15,305 nucleotides of DNA from Erysipelotrichaceae bacterium (GTDB lineage: Bacteria > Bacillota_I > Bacilli_A > Erysipelotrichales > Erysipelotrichaceae), in assembly GCA_003446295.1 (NCBI GenBank), contig DMBB01000226.1, positions 1 to 15,305 on the forward strand. Reading direction: 5' to 3'. The position numbers and the translations under genes were made by a program. Position 1 is the first letter of the stretch. Every line of letters begins with the position of its first letter. The notes beneath the pieces are model-generated. The model searched no databases and was not told the DNA's origin. It saw only the letters and a list, made by a program, of their open reading frames with translations. This document shows, in pieces, positions 1 through 6,703 of this stretch.

Positions 1-54
1 GCAGCAGTGCCGGCTTTCATTTCACCAGGAACAGAATTTTTTATTGAATATTAA
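1..54 (+). CDS. Possible C-terminal end of an upstream gene (partial)
   Basis: Frame 1 is open from the window edge to a TAA at 52-54 and encodes 17 residues ending in PGTEFFIEY. The 5' part lies outside the window. The stretch is too short to assign to a family. The tRNA promoter -35 box (44-49) lies inside these last codons, which would be compatible with a tightly packed gene end. It could also be a chance open frame. Confidence 0.3.
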   Translation, partial: AAVPAFISPGTEFFIEY

Positions 55-72
55 ACTGCACGCGGTTATAAT
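44..72 (+). promoter_or_regulatory. Promoter of the tRNA-Thr gene
   Basis: A -35 box TTGAAT at 44-49 and a perfect -10 box TATAAT at 67-72 are separated by 17 bases, the ideal sigma-A spacing. Transcription would begin near 79, about nine bases before the mature tRNA 5' end at 88. Confidence 0.8.
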
Positions 73-87
73 AAACATGCTGTAAAC

Positions 88-160
88 GCCGATATAGCTC
101 ATCCGGTAGAGCAACGCACTCGTAACGCGTAGGTGGCTGGTTCAAGTCCGGCTATCGGCA
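88..160 (+). tRNA. tRNA-Thr (anticodon CGU)
   Basis: The 73 bases fold as a full cloverleaf. The acceptor stem GCCGATA (88-94) pairs perfectly with TATCGGC (153-159), with discriminator A at 160. The D-stem is GCTC/GAGC. The anticodon loop CTCGTAA gives anticodon CGT, which reads ACG (Thr). The T-stem GCTGG/CCGGC encloses TTCAAGT. The last pair of the anticodon stem is an A-C mismatch. No CCA is encoded, so the tail would be added by tRNA nucleotidyltransferase. It stands alone with its own promoter and terminator. The ACG-specific isoacceptor is normally a supplement to a UGU isoacceptor encoded elsewhere. Confidence 0.93.
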
Positions 161-164
161 CTGA

Positions 165-196
165 AAAAGGAGTCCTGTCAGGACTTCTTTTGTTTT
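165..196 (+). terminator. Rho-independent terminator of the tRNA gene
   Basis: AAGGAGTCCT (from 167) pairs with AGGACTTCTT across a GTC loop, with one G-U pair, and the stem runs into TTCTTTTGTTTT. It lies directly behind the tRNA and ends its transcript before the convergent mgl operon. Confidence 0.8.
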
Positions 197-232
197 ATCA
201 TTCTGCTGTTTTCCGTATGATCATCAGCGCAT

Positions 233-262
233 ATGAAAACCGGGCCTTTTGAGACCCGGTTC
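233..262 (-). terminator. Terminator of the mglBAC operon
   Basis: On the minus strand AACCGGG (261-255) pairs with CCCGGTT (244-238) and is followed by TTTTC. It lies about 20 bases beyond the mglC stop codon and faces the tRNA terminator on the other strand. Confidence 0.8.
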
Positions 263-281
263 AATAGAATATTGAGATAGA

Positions 282-1271
282 TTACTTCTTCTTGATATTC
301 TTGCGGATATCCAGTGCGACAGCTACGACGATGACGATACCCTGAACAATGAAGTTGTAGTAAGGGTTGACACCGAGGAACTGAAGAACGATCTTCAGAA
401 GTTCGAATACGAGGACACCGACCAGAACGCCCGGAACAGTACCGATACCGCCTGTTGTGGAAACGCCGCCGATGGTGCATCCTGCGATAGCTTCAAGTTC
501 ATAACCCTGACCCATACCTGCGGAAGCGCCGCCTGACTTAGCAGCCAGCAGCCATCCTGCGATCGCATACATGATACCTGCAGTCATATAAATGAGCAGA
601 GTTGTTTTCTTTGTGTTGACACCGGAAACTTCTGCAGCAATTTCATTTCCGCCGATCGCATACATGTATTTGCCATGGCGTGTTTTGTTGTACAGGAACC
701 AGAAGAACAGACCGAACGCTGCTGCAACAAAGAGCAGATAAGGCAGATGGAAGCCTTTAACGCTTCCGATACGTCCTGTGATGATCTTGATATAAGTATC
801 ACGGAAGCCGCCGATCGGCTGTGCATTTGTGAGGACAAGGCAGAGACCGTAAACGATCGTCTGTGTACCCAGAGTTGTGATGAATGGCGGAACCTTCAGT
901 CTTGAAATGATCAGACCGTTCATAGCGCCGAACAATGCACCTACGATCACAACGATGATCAGTGCTGCGAACATATTGAATTCTGGAAGGTTCGGGAACA
1001 GACGGCCGGTATATTCAGCTCTCTGTACGAGAATACCGGACAGACATGCGGCCAGACCTACCTGACGGCCTGCGGACAGGTCAGTACCCTTTGTGATCAA
1101 GCAGCCGGAAACACCAAGTGCGATAATGAAACGTACTGCAGTGTTGCTCATCAGGTTGCCGAAGTTGCTCCAGGAAAAGAAATTCTTTGTGGTAAAGCCG
1201 ACAATGATCGAAACGATGGTCAGCATGACCACAATCGGGTTACCTTTAAAATAATCAATTACCTTTTTCAT
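282..1271 (-). CDS. mglC: Galactose/methyl-galactoside ABC transporter permease MglC
   Basis: This is the membrane-spanning subunit that forms the sugar channel of the MglBAC importer. The 329-residue protein is close to the usual length of about 335. Most of it is hydrophobic, with roughly eight to ten membrane segments. Residues around 62-75 read KGTDLSAGRQVGLA, a motif typical of MglC; the related RbsC/AraH proteins have GIDLSVG at this place. The cytoplasmic loop YAIGGNEIAAEVSGVN is the EAA-like ATPase contact of the family. It ends in a lysine-rich tail (RKNIKKK). The start ATG follows AAAGGGG (minus strand, 1287-1281) and is only 17 bases from the mglA stop, so the two are co-transcribed and probably translationally coupled. 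It is the last gene of the operon. Confidence 0.95.
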   Translation of the reverse strand: MKKVIDYFKGNPIVVMLTIVSIIVGFTTKNFFSWSNFGNLMSNTAVRFIIALGVSGCLITKGTDLSAGRQVGLAACLSGILVQRAEYTGRLFPNLPEFNMFAALIIVVIVGALFGAMNGLIISRLKVPPFITTLGTQTIVYGLCLVLTNAQPIGGFRDTYIKIITGRIGSVKGFHLPYLLFVAAAFGLFFWFLYNKTRHGKYMYAIGGNEIAAEVSGVNTKKTTLLIYMTAGIMYAIAGWLLAAKSGGASAGMGQGYELEAIAGCTIGGVSTTGGIGTVPGVLVGVLVFELLKIVLQFLGVNPYYNFIVQGIVIVVAVALDIRKNIKKK

Positions 1272-1288
1272 GTTATTTAACCCCTTTA

Positions 1289-2803
1289 CTATGCTTCAAA
1301 CTGTGTTGCCAGTGCCATGATATTTTCCTGTGTGGCATCCTTACCGTCAATGAATCCGGTAACTCTTCCGTCACACATGACCATGATTCTGTCGGACATA
1401 CCGATCAGCTCTGCCATTTCGGATGAGATCATGATGATGCTCTTGCCCTGTTTTGCAAGGTCGGCAATGATCGTATAGATCTCATACTTTGCACCGACGT
1501 CGATACCTCTTGTAGGCTCGTCAAGAATCAGTACTTCAGGATTATTGGCAAGCCATCTGCCGATCAGGACCTTCTGCTGGTTTCCGCCTGAGAGTGACTG
1601 GATCGGCGTTTTGCTGGAAGGTGTCTTTGTATTCATTTTTTCGACATTGTCCTTAACAAGTTCTTCGATTTTCTTTGTGTTCAGAACAAAGCCGTGATCT
1701 ACATATTTATTCAGTGAAGCAATAGAGATGTTGTCAGCCACTGACAGGACGCCCATGATGCCCGTGCCTCTGCGGTCTTCTGTCAGCATTGCGATACCAT
1801 TATCGATCGCATCTTTCGGCTGGCGGATCGTCAGTTCTTTGCCAAGATATTTAACGGTTCCGCTGACTTTGGAACGGATTCCGAAAATACCTTCCATCAG
1901 TTCCGTACGCTGTGCGCCGACCAGACCGGCTACACCAAGGATCTCGCCCTTGCGTACATTGAAGTTGATGTGGCGGAAGCTCTTCGGGTTGATCGATGTG
2001 AAATCTTCCACCTCAAATACGACGTCACCCGGAACATTCGATCTTTCCGGATACAGGTTGGTCAATTCACGGCCGACCATCTTTGTGATAATGAAATCTG
2101 TTGTCAGACCTTTGGCATCCCAGGTTCCGATGTAATGACCATCTCGCATGATCGTAACTTCATCACTGATCCTCAGGATCTCATCCATCTTATGCGAAAT
2201 ATAGACGATCGCGACACCCTTTGCCTTCAGGTCATTTATGATGCGGAAAAGTGCTTCAACTTCATTCTGTGTCAGTGAAGATGTAGGTTCGTCGAGGATC
2301 AGAACTCGGCAGTTTGCAGAAACTGCTTTGGCAATTTCCACTGACTGCATCTGTGAAACACTGAGCTCTCCGAGTTTCTTCTTCGGATCGAAATCCATAC
2401 GGACTTCTTTGAGCACGCGCTCCGCATCACTGTACATCTTCTCATGGTCAACGACAGGAATAAACCCGAGCGCCTTTTTCATAGGATAGCGTCCCAGATA
2501 AATATTCTCGCCAATTGTTCTTGCGGGAATCGGCTGCAGTTCCTGATGAACCATGGCAATTCCCTTTTCCAGTGCCTCACTCGGATTATGGATCTCAACC
2601 TTTTGGCCATCAATGAAGATCTCGCCCTCATCCATGGTATAAATGCCGAACATACATTTCATCAGTGTTGATTTTCCGGCACCGTTTTCACCCATCAGAG
2701 CATGAACAGTACCCGGCTTCAGCTGCAGTTTGACATGGTCAAGCGCAACAACACCAGGGAATGCCTTATAGACATCTTTCATCTCCAATACATATTCAGA
2801 CAT
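1289..2803 (-). CDS. mglA: Galactose/methyl-galactoside ABC transporter ATPase MglA
   Basis: This is the energising subunit, a tandem ATPase of 504 residues with two nucleotide-binding domains, as usual for sugar ABC importers of the MglA/RbsA/AraG type. Domain 1 has Walker A GENGAGKST (38-46), Q-loop VHQE (about 85-88), signature LSVSQ (147-151) and Walker B VLILDEP (167-173). Domain 2 has the degenerate Walker A GLVGAQRT (293-300) typical of the family, signature LSGGNQQ (404-410) and Walker B VLILDEPTRGID (424-435). I start it at 2803, because GGGGG lies seven bases upstream (minus strand, 2815-2811). The in-frame ATG six codons earlier (2821) has no ribosome binding site. It lies between mglB and mglC. 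Confidence 0.95.
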   Translation of the reverse strand: MSEYVLEMKDVYKAFPGVVALDHVKLQLKPGTVHALMGENGAGKSTLMKCMFGIYTMDEGEIFIDGQKVEIHNPSEALEKGIAMVHQELQPIPARTIGENIYLGRYPMKKALGFIPVVDHEKMYSDAERVLKEVRMDFDPKKKLGELSVSQMQSVEIAKAVSANCRVLILDEPTSSLTQNEVEALFRIINDLKAKGVAIVYISHKMDEILRISDEVTIMRDGHYIGTWDAKGLTTDFIITKMVGRELTNLYPERSNVPGDVVFEVEDFTSINPKSFRHINFNVRKGEILGVAGLVGAQRTELMEGIFGIRSKVSGTVKYLGKELTIRQPKDAIDNGIAMLTEDRRGTGIMGVLSVADNISIASLNKYVDHGFVLNTKKIEELVKDNVEKMNTKTPSSKTPIQSLSGGNQQKVLIGRWLANNPEVLILDEPTRGIDVGAKYEIYTIIADLAKQGKSIIMISSEMAELIGMSDRIMVMCDGRVTGFIDGKDATQENIMALATQFEA

Positions 2804-2831
2804 AATATTGCCCCCGTTCATTTCTAAGTGC

Positions 2832-2847
2832 GGTCCGTTAACGGACC
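2832..2847 (-). repeat. Perfect 16-bp palindrome upstream of mglA
   Basis: GGTCCGTTAACGGACC is a perfect inverted repeat. In mRNA it makes a six-pair stem with a UUAA loop, placed about 30 bases before the mglA start. There is no T-run after it, so it is not a terminator. It may protect the 5' end of a processed mglAC message or tune mglA translation. A protein-binding site is the alternative. Confidence 0.6.
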
Positions 2848-2860
2848 TTTCTGAAAATGG

Positions 2861-2890
2861 AATAAAGGGGTAAGCCTGCAGGCTTACCCC
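2861..2890 (-). terminator. Intercistronic terminator-like hairpin between mglB and mglA
   Basis: GGGGTAAGCCTG and CAGGCTTACCCC form a perfect 24-base palindrome at 2867-2890. Read on the operon strand it is followed by TTTATT. It begins about 18 bases after the mglB stop. Such a hairpin would stop part of transcription or block 3' exonucleases, giving more binding protein than ATPase and permease. Intercistronic structures doing this are known in binding-protein operons. Confidence 0.75.
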
Positions 2891-2908
2891 TAAGATTACT
2901 TAATAGAC

Positions 2909-3961
2909 TTATTTTGTAACCTTTACGTAGTCAACCCAGTAGTAGTTGTCGATTGCTTCGCCGTTCAGAGCCTTAATAGCAACATCAACTGCTGTGTGAG
3001 ACTGGCCAACAGCATCGTTCAGGACTGTACCTGTCATTGTACCGTTGTTAACCATTTCTACACATTCATCAAGAGCATCAACACCGAGCAGGTAGATGTC
3101 TTCGCCGACTGTACGGCCAGCAGCTGTGATAGCAGCAGCAGCACCGAGTGCCATAGCATCGTTGTTGCAGAAGATAACTTCAACAGCATCACCATACTGT
3201 GTCAGAGCGTTAGCAGCGAGTTCCTGACCCTTTGTCTGATCCCAGTTACCAACCTGGTCATCGAGGCATTCAACTTCGTATCCAGCATCTGTCAGAGCCT
3301 TGATGGAGTATTCTGTACGATACTGAGCGTCGATGTTTTCAGGATCGCCTTCGATCATAACATAGGAGATTTTGCCATCGCCGTTGATATCGCCGTGGTC
3401 AGGCAGTTCAGCAACGATTTCGCCCTGGAATGTACCGGACTGACGAGCATCAGCACCGACATAGCATACTGTAGCGTTGTTCAGGATTCCTTCATAAGAT
3501 TCGTCAAGAGTGTTGCCGTCTTTGTCATAAGCCAGCGGTTCACGGTTGATCAGAACCAGCGGAATTTCAGCATCTACGACCTTCTGGATCAGAGCGTCTG
3601 CAGAAGATGTCTGAACGAGGTTGAGGATGATAACATCCATACCCTGTGTAATGAATGTGTTGACCTGGTTTGTCTGTTCAGCCATGTCGTTCTTTCCGTC
3701 AACGATCGTTACATTGTACTTAACGGTATCTGTTTCCAGTGTCTTGAAGTAAGCTTCGATCTCGTTACGATAGAGAGTCATGAAGTTATCATTGAACTGG
3801 TAGATAGCAACGCCTACATCATATGTAGTAACGTCACTTGTTGTTTCACCGCCGCTGGGTGCAGCTTCGCCGCCGCTAGGTGTTTCTCCGCCGGAAGCAG
3901 ATCCGGAGGAGCAGCCTGCCAGCATTGCTACTGCCAGCAGTGATGCGAAAAACTTTTTCAT
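2909..3961 (-). CDS. mglB: Galactose/glucose-binding lipoprotein MglB
   Basis: This is the extracellular receptor that captures D-galactose or D-glucose and hands it to MglC. It has a lipoprotein signal with lipobox LAGC (Cys17), then a flexible Gly/Ser/Pro/Glu-rich linker to about residue 43, then a periplasmic-binding-protein fold. Counterparts of Escherichia coli MglB ligand residues are visible: YQFNDNF (Asp58, Phe60), Asn91, Asp211, Arg215, Trp240, Asn267 in CNNDAMALGA, Asp295 in GVDAL, and Asn315. The calcium loop DINGDGKIS (191-199) with Glu261 is also kept. The E. coli His152 position is Asn209 here. The start follows a consensus AGGAGG (3978-3973). First gene of the operon and probably the most highly expressed. 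Confidence 0.95.
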   Translation of the reverse strand: MKKFFASLLAVAMLAGCSSGSASGGETPSGGEAAPSGGETTSDVTTYDVGVAIYQFNDNFMTLYRNEIEAYFKTLETDTVKYNVTIVDGKNDMAEQTNQVNTFITQGMDVIILNLVQTSSADALIQKVVDAEIPLVLINREPLAYDKDGNTLDESYEGILNNATVCYVGADARQSGTFQGEIVAELPDHGDINGDGKISYVMIEGDPENIDAQYRTEYSIKALTDAGYEVECLDDQVGNWDQTKGQELAANALTQYGDAVEVIFCNNDAMALGAAAAITAAGRTVGEDIYLLGVDALDECVEMVNNGTMTGTVLNDAVGQSHTAVDVAIKALNGEAIDNYYWVDYVKVTK

Positions 3962-4012
3962 GTTGATTCTTTCCTCCTAATTCAACAAGCGTTTTTTTTC
4001 AACGCCAAAATC

Positions 4013-4042
4013 ATTATACTCTCAAATTGTAAACGGTTACAA
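4013..4042 (-). promoter_or_regulatory. mglBAC promoter with overlapping LacI/CcpA-type operator
   Basis: On the minus strand a -10 box TATAAT (4018-4013) lies 18 bases from TTGTAA (4042-4037) as -35. The -35 is inside TTGTAAACGGTTACAA (4027-4042), an inverted repeat with a central CG and one mismatched pair. That is the form of LacI/GalR-family operators, and it matches the cre consensus TGWAARCGYTWNCW at 13 of 14 positions. A protein bound here would block RNA polymerase. The gap between the divergent mglB and MATE starts (3962-4257) is AT-rich. It holds two more CCGTTT hexamers (4068-4073, 4088-4093), and I see nothing else in it apart from the two promoters. Confidence 0.75.
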
Positions 4043-4241
4043 CAACAATGAATTAAAAAAATCATGCCCGTTTTTAAACTTTTTACACCGTTTGTCAAAA
4101 GAATTGTTTGTTTGATGAAATAGACGGTATTCCCAAAAAACACAACTTTTATTACAAAAATGATTAATTTTTGAATCATGGTCAAATTAATTTCTGAAAT
4201 CAGAATCAAGCAGAAAAACAGCATTCATTTTCCGTAAATAT

Positions 4242-4250
4242 TGCTACAAT
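4242..4250 (+). promoter_or_regulatory. Extended -10 promoter of the MATE gene
   Basis: TGCTACAAT is an extended -10 element (TGn plus TACAAT at 4245-4250). No good -35 is seen; the nearest is TTCATT at 4224-4229, with 15-base spacing. Transcription would begin at about 4257-4258, that is, on or next to the start codon at 4258. Confidence 0.55.
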
Positions 4251-4257
4251 ATCAGAT

Positions 4258-5601
4258 ATGTCAAACAGAACAGTTGTCATGACGCACGGACCGATCGTCC
4301 GGAATATCCTGTTATTTGCATATCCCCTGGTGATCTCCAATCTGCTGCAGATCGCCTTCAATGCCGCGGACACGATCATCGTCGGAAAGTTCTCCGGACA
4401 GGCAGCGCTGGCTGCCGTCGGGGCAACCGGCTCCCTGGTCAATCTGATCGTATCCTTGTTCAACGGTCTGGCTACCGGCTCCAACATCGTCATTGCCAGG
4501 CAGATCGGCAGAAATGAAAAAGGAGCGATATCCGCGTCCGTCCATACATCATATTTTCTTGCGCTTGCCGGCGGGATCATCCTGACTGTCATAGGTCTGC
4601 TTCTGTCGCCATCCATGCTTGTCTTTATGGGTACGCCCGCTGACATCATCGGTATGAGCACCTTGTATCTGCGCATCTATTTTCTCGGTGCATTGCCGCT
4701 GCTGATCTACAACTTCTCAGCCGCGATCCTGCGCTCTGGCGGAGATACACAGCGCCATACCCTGTACATGGCCTTGAGCGGCGTGCTCAACGTACTGCTG
4801 AATCTGTTCTTTGTGATAGTGATGAAGATGAGCGTTGCCGGAGTCGCCTGGGCAACCGTCATCTCGGAATCCGTATCAGCTGTTCTGATCACCCGTGCAC
4901 TGCTTCATGAAACAGGCGATACAAGACTGATGTTCAGCAGGCTTGTACCTGACAGACAGCTGACGAAAATGATCCTGAAGACCGGCATCCCTGCCGGCAT
5001 CCAGGGGATCATGTGGGCCATATCAAATATTGCGGTCCAGTCTTCCATCAATTCATTCGGATCTGTAGCTGTAGCAGGAAACAGTGCAGCACAGAATATC
5101 GAATCCTTTGTATGCATCGGGATCAACGCCCTCTCACAGTCTGTGATCACCTTCACCTCACAGAATACAGGTGCAGGGCAGAAAGAAAGGATCAGAAAGA
5201 TCCTGATATATGTTCTGATCCTGGTTGCCTTCTCTTCATGGGCTGCCGGTGCCCTTGCATGTTATTTCGGCAGATCACTGCTGTCCTTTTATACCAACGA
5301 TCCGGCTGTCATTGACGCAGGCATGGTCAGGATGCGGATCCTTGTATTCTGGGTATTCCTGAACGGAATGCTCGATGTCCCCGCATGTTCCATGCGAGGC
5401 ATGGGATACTCCAGTCTGCCGACGATCCTGCTGATGTTCGGCATCGTGGTCGTCAGACTGCTGTATATCTCATTCATATGGACTGCGCATCCGACACTGG
5501 AAGTACTGTATTTCTGCTTCCCTTTGTCCTGGGCAATCACCAATGTACTGCAGTTTTCCTTCTGGCATCTTTGTTATAAGAGACTGCGTGCAGGTCTTTG
5601 A
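4258..5601 (+). CDS. MATE-family multidrug/cation antiporter
   Basis: This is an inner-membrane exporter of the MatE fold, which uses a sodium or proton gradient to expel cationic compounds. At 447 residues it has the usual family length, with about twelve hydrophobic segments. Family hallmarks are the N-terminal GPIVRNILLFAYPLVISNLL (11-30), followed by NAADTIIVGKF, then GLATGSNIVIARQIGR (70-85). The loop ILRSGGDTQRHTLYMALSG comes before the second bundle, and VAGVAWATVISE follows it. The bundle is repeated in the second half (VAGNSAAQNIESF, GINALSQSVITF). The substrate cannot be read from the sequence. No Shine-Dalgarno sequence precedes the ATG; a -10 box ends seven bases upstream, so the message may be leaderless. 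Its stop is one base from the stop of the convergent methyltransferase gene. Confidence 0.92.
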   Translation: MSNRTVVMTHGPIVRNILLFAYPLVISNLLQIAFNAADTIIVGKFSGQAALAAVGATGSLVNLIVSLFNGLATGSNIVIARQIGRNEKGAISASVHTSYFLALAGGIILTVIGLLLSPSMLVFMGTPADIIGMSTLYLRIYFLGALPLLIYNFSAAILRSGGDTQRHTLYMALSGVLNVLLNLFFVIVMKMSVAGVAWATVISESVSAVLITRALLHETGDTRLMFSRLVPDRQLTKMILKTGIPAGIQGIMWAISNIAVQSSINSFGSVAVAGNSAAQNIESFVCIGINALSQSVITFTSQNTGAGQKERIRKILIYVLILVAFSSWAAGALACYFGRSLLSFYTNDPAVIDAGMVRMRILVFWVFLNGMLDVPACSMRGMGYSSLPTILLMFGIVVVRLLYISFIWTAHPTLEVLYFCFPLSWAITNVLQFSFWHLCYKRLRAGL

Positions 5602-5602
5602 T

Positions 5603-6574
5603 CTAGCGGATCAGCTTCGGTCTTCCCGCAGACAGATATGTATCTCTGGCTCTGCAGACCTGCATGATATGCTTCTCAACGGTCGTACAGCATCCTCCGG
5701 CTGCTGCAGCACCGGCTGCCATATAAGCCAGTGCCCTGCTTTCAAAATCAACGCTCCCGTTACGGGCGCTCCATGTCTTTGTGAGGGGATCATATAATTC
5801 ACCGCTGTTGGGATAGACTGCCACAGGCAGATCTGTCCCTTTTTTCATTTCATGGATCAGCGGAACGATGTAGTCCGGGTCTGTGCAGTTGATGCCGAGC
5901 ATCTTCAGATGCGGGTGACCTTCGGAAAGGATCTCTGCACATTCTGATACAGGCTCCCCATGGCAGGTATGCACATGATCCCTGCAGGAAAAGCTGATCC
6001 AGTAATCAGCGTCCAGTTCTTCAGCGATCTCTGCTTCGATCAGTACCTCTTCCAGTGCAGGCTGTGTTTCCAGAAGCAGGATATCCGCCCCTGCCTGATG
6101 AAGCAGCTCCATCCTTCTGTGATGAAAGCTTCTCAGTTTTTCACGGTCCATGGAATAACTGCCTGTATATTCCGAACCGTCCGCCAGATATGCACCATAG
6201 GGGCCGACCGATCCCAGGCACAGCGGATACTGTCTGCCGGAAGCTTCTCCTTCTTCACGGTACCATTGATCCCGCGCTTCCATGAAAAGCTCTACAGAAC
6301 GGATGATCAGTGACTCTGCTTCCGCTTCGGAATACCCTGCTTCCATCAGTCCCTGTACAGATGCCTGATAGCTGCAGGTTATGCCGCAGTCAGCGCCTGC
6401 TTTCAGGTAGTTCAGGTGTACCTGTCTGACAAGATCAGGCTGAGCGGACAGCACGGAAGCTGTCCAGAGACGGTTGTTCAGATCTGCACCCATACGTTCC
6501 AGTACGGAAGACATCGAACCGTCGATGACCATGACGGTATTGTTTTTCAGGATCCTGTCCAGACTTGCTTTCAT
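5603..6574 (-). CDS. mmuM: Homocysteine S-methyltransferase
   Basis: This cytoplasmic zinc enzyme transfers a methyl group, usually from S-methylmethionine or S-adenosylmethionine, to homocysteine to make methionine. The 323 residues form a single TIM-barrel domain. The barrel opens with VIDGSMSSVLERMG (16-29) and has LWTASVL and HLNYLKAGAD, all typical of the family. The zinc-binding cysteines are Cys230 in GINCTDP and Cys295-Cys296 in GGCCTT. I use the ATG at 6574, which follows GCGGGGA on the minus strand. An in-frame ATG 21 codons earlier (6637) has no ribosome binding site and would add residues unlike the family. No S-methylmethionine permease is nearby, so the methyl donor is unknown. 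The gene is monocistronic and divergent from the PTS regulator gene. Confidence 0.9.
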   Translation of the reverse strand: MKASLDRILKNNTVMVIDGSMSSVLERMGADLNNRLWTASVLSAQPDLVRQVHLNYLKAGADCGITCSYQASVQGLMEAGYSEAEAESLIIRSVELFMEARDQWYREEGEASGRQYPLCLGSVGPYGAYLADGSEYTGSYSMDREKLRSFHHRRMELLHQAGADILLLETQPALEEVLIEAEIAEELDADYWISFSCRDHVHTCHGEPVSECAEILSEGHPHLKMLGINCTDPDYIVPLIHEMKKGTDLPVAVYPNSGELYDPLTKTWSARNGSVDFESRALAYMAAGAAAAGGCCTTVEKHIMQVCRARDTYLSAGRPKLIR

Positions 6575-6663
6575 ATCGGTTTCCCCGCTTTCTTTTTTAT
6601 TCACGCATATAACCAGGATCAGGTCAACTGTCTGCACCTGTGAAAACAGCTGTTCCGTAAATT

Positions 6664-6697
6664 TTGAATGCAGACACGCGATCCGTTACGATACAAT
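6664..6697 (+). promoter_or_regulatory. Promoter of the PTS operon (regulator gene)
   Basis: TTGAAT at 6664-6669 and TACGAT at 6687-6692 are separated by 17 bases. A second overlapping -10 candidate, TACAAT, lies at 6692-6697. Depending on which is used, transcription starts between about 6699 and 6704, giving a leader of five bases or fewer before the ATG at 6704. I cannot identify an operator with confidence. Confidence 0.5.
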
Positions 6698-6703
6698 GGA
6701 TTC

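Noticed and set aside
2803..2821. Start of mglA at the ATG at 2821
   Set aside because: It has no ribosome binding site, whereas the ATG at 2803 has GGGGG at a normal distance and gives the usual N-terminus.
2996..3943. Plus-strand open frame of 315 codons opposite mglB
   Set aside because: It is a mirror of the strongly biased codon use of mglB, with a low-complexity Cys/Ser/Val-rich translation and no ribosome binding site. The mglB frame has clear family motifs.
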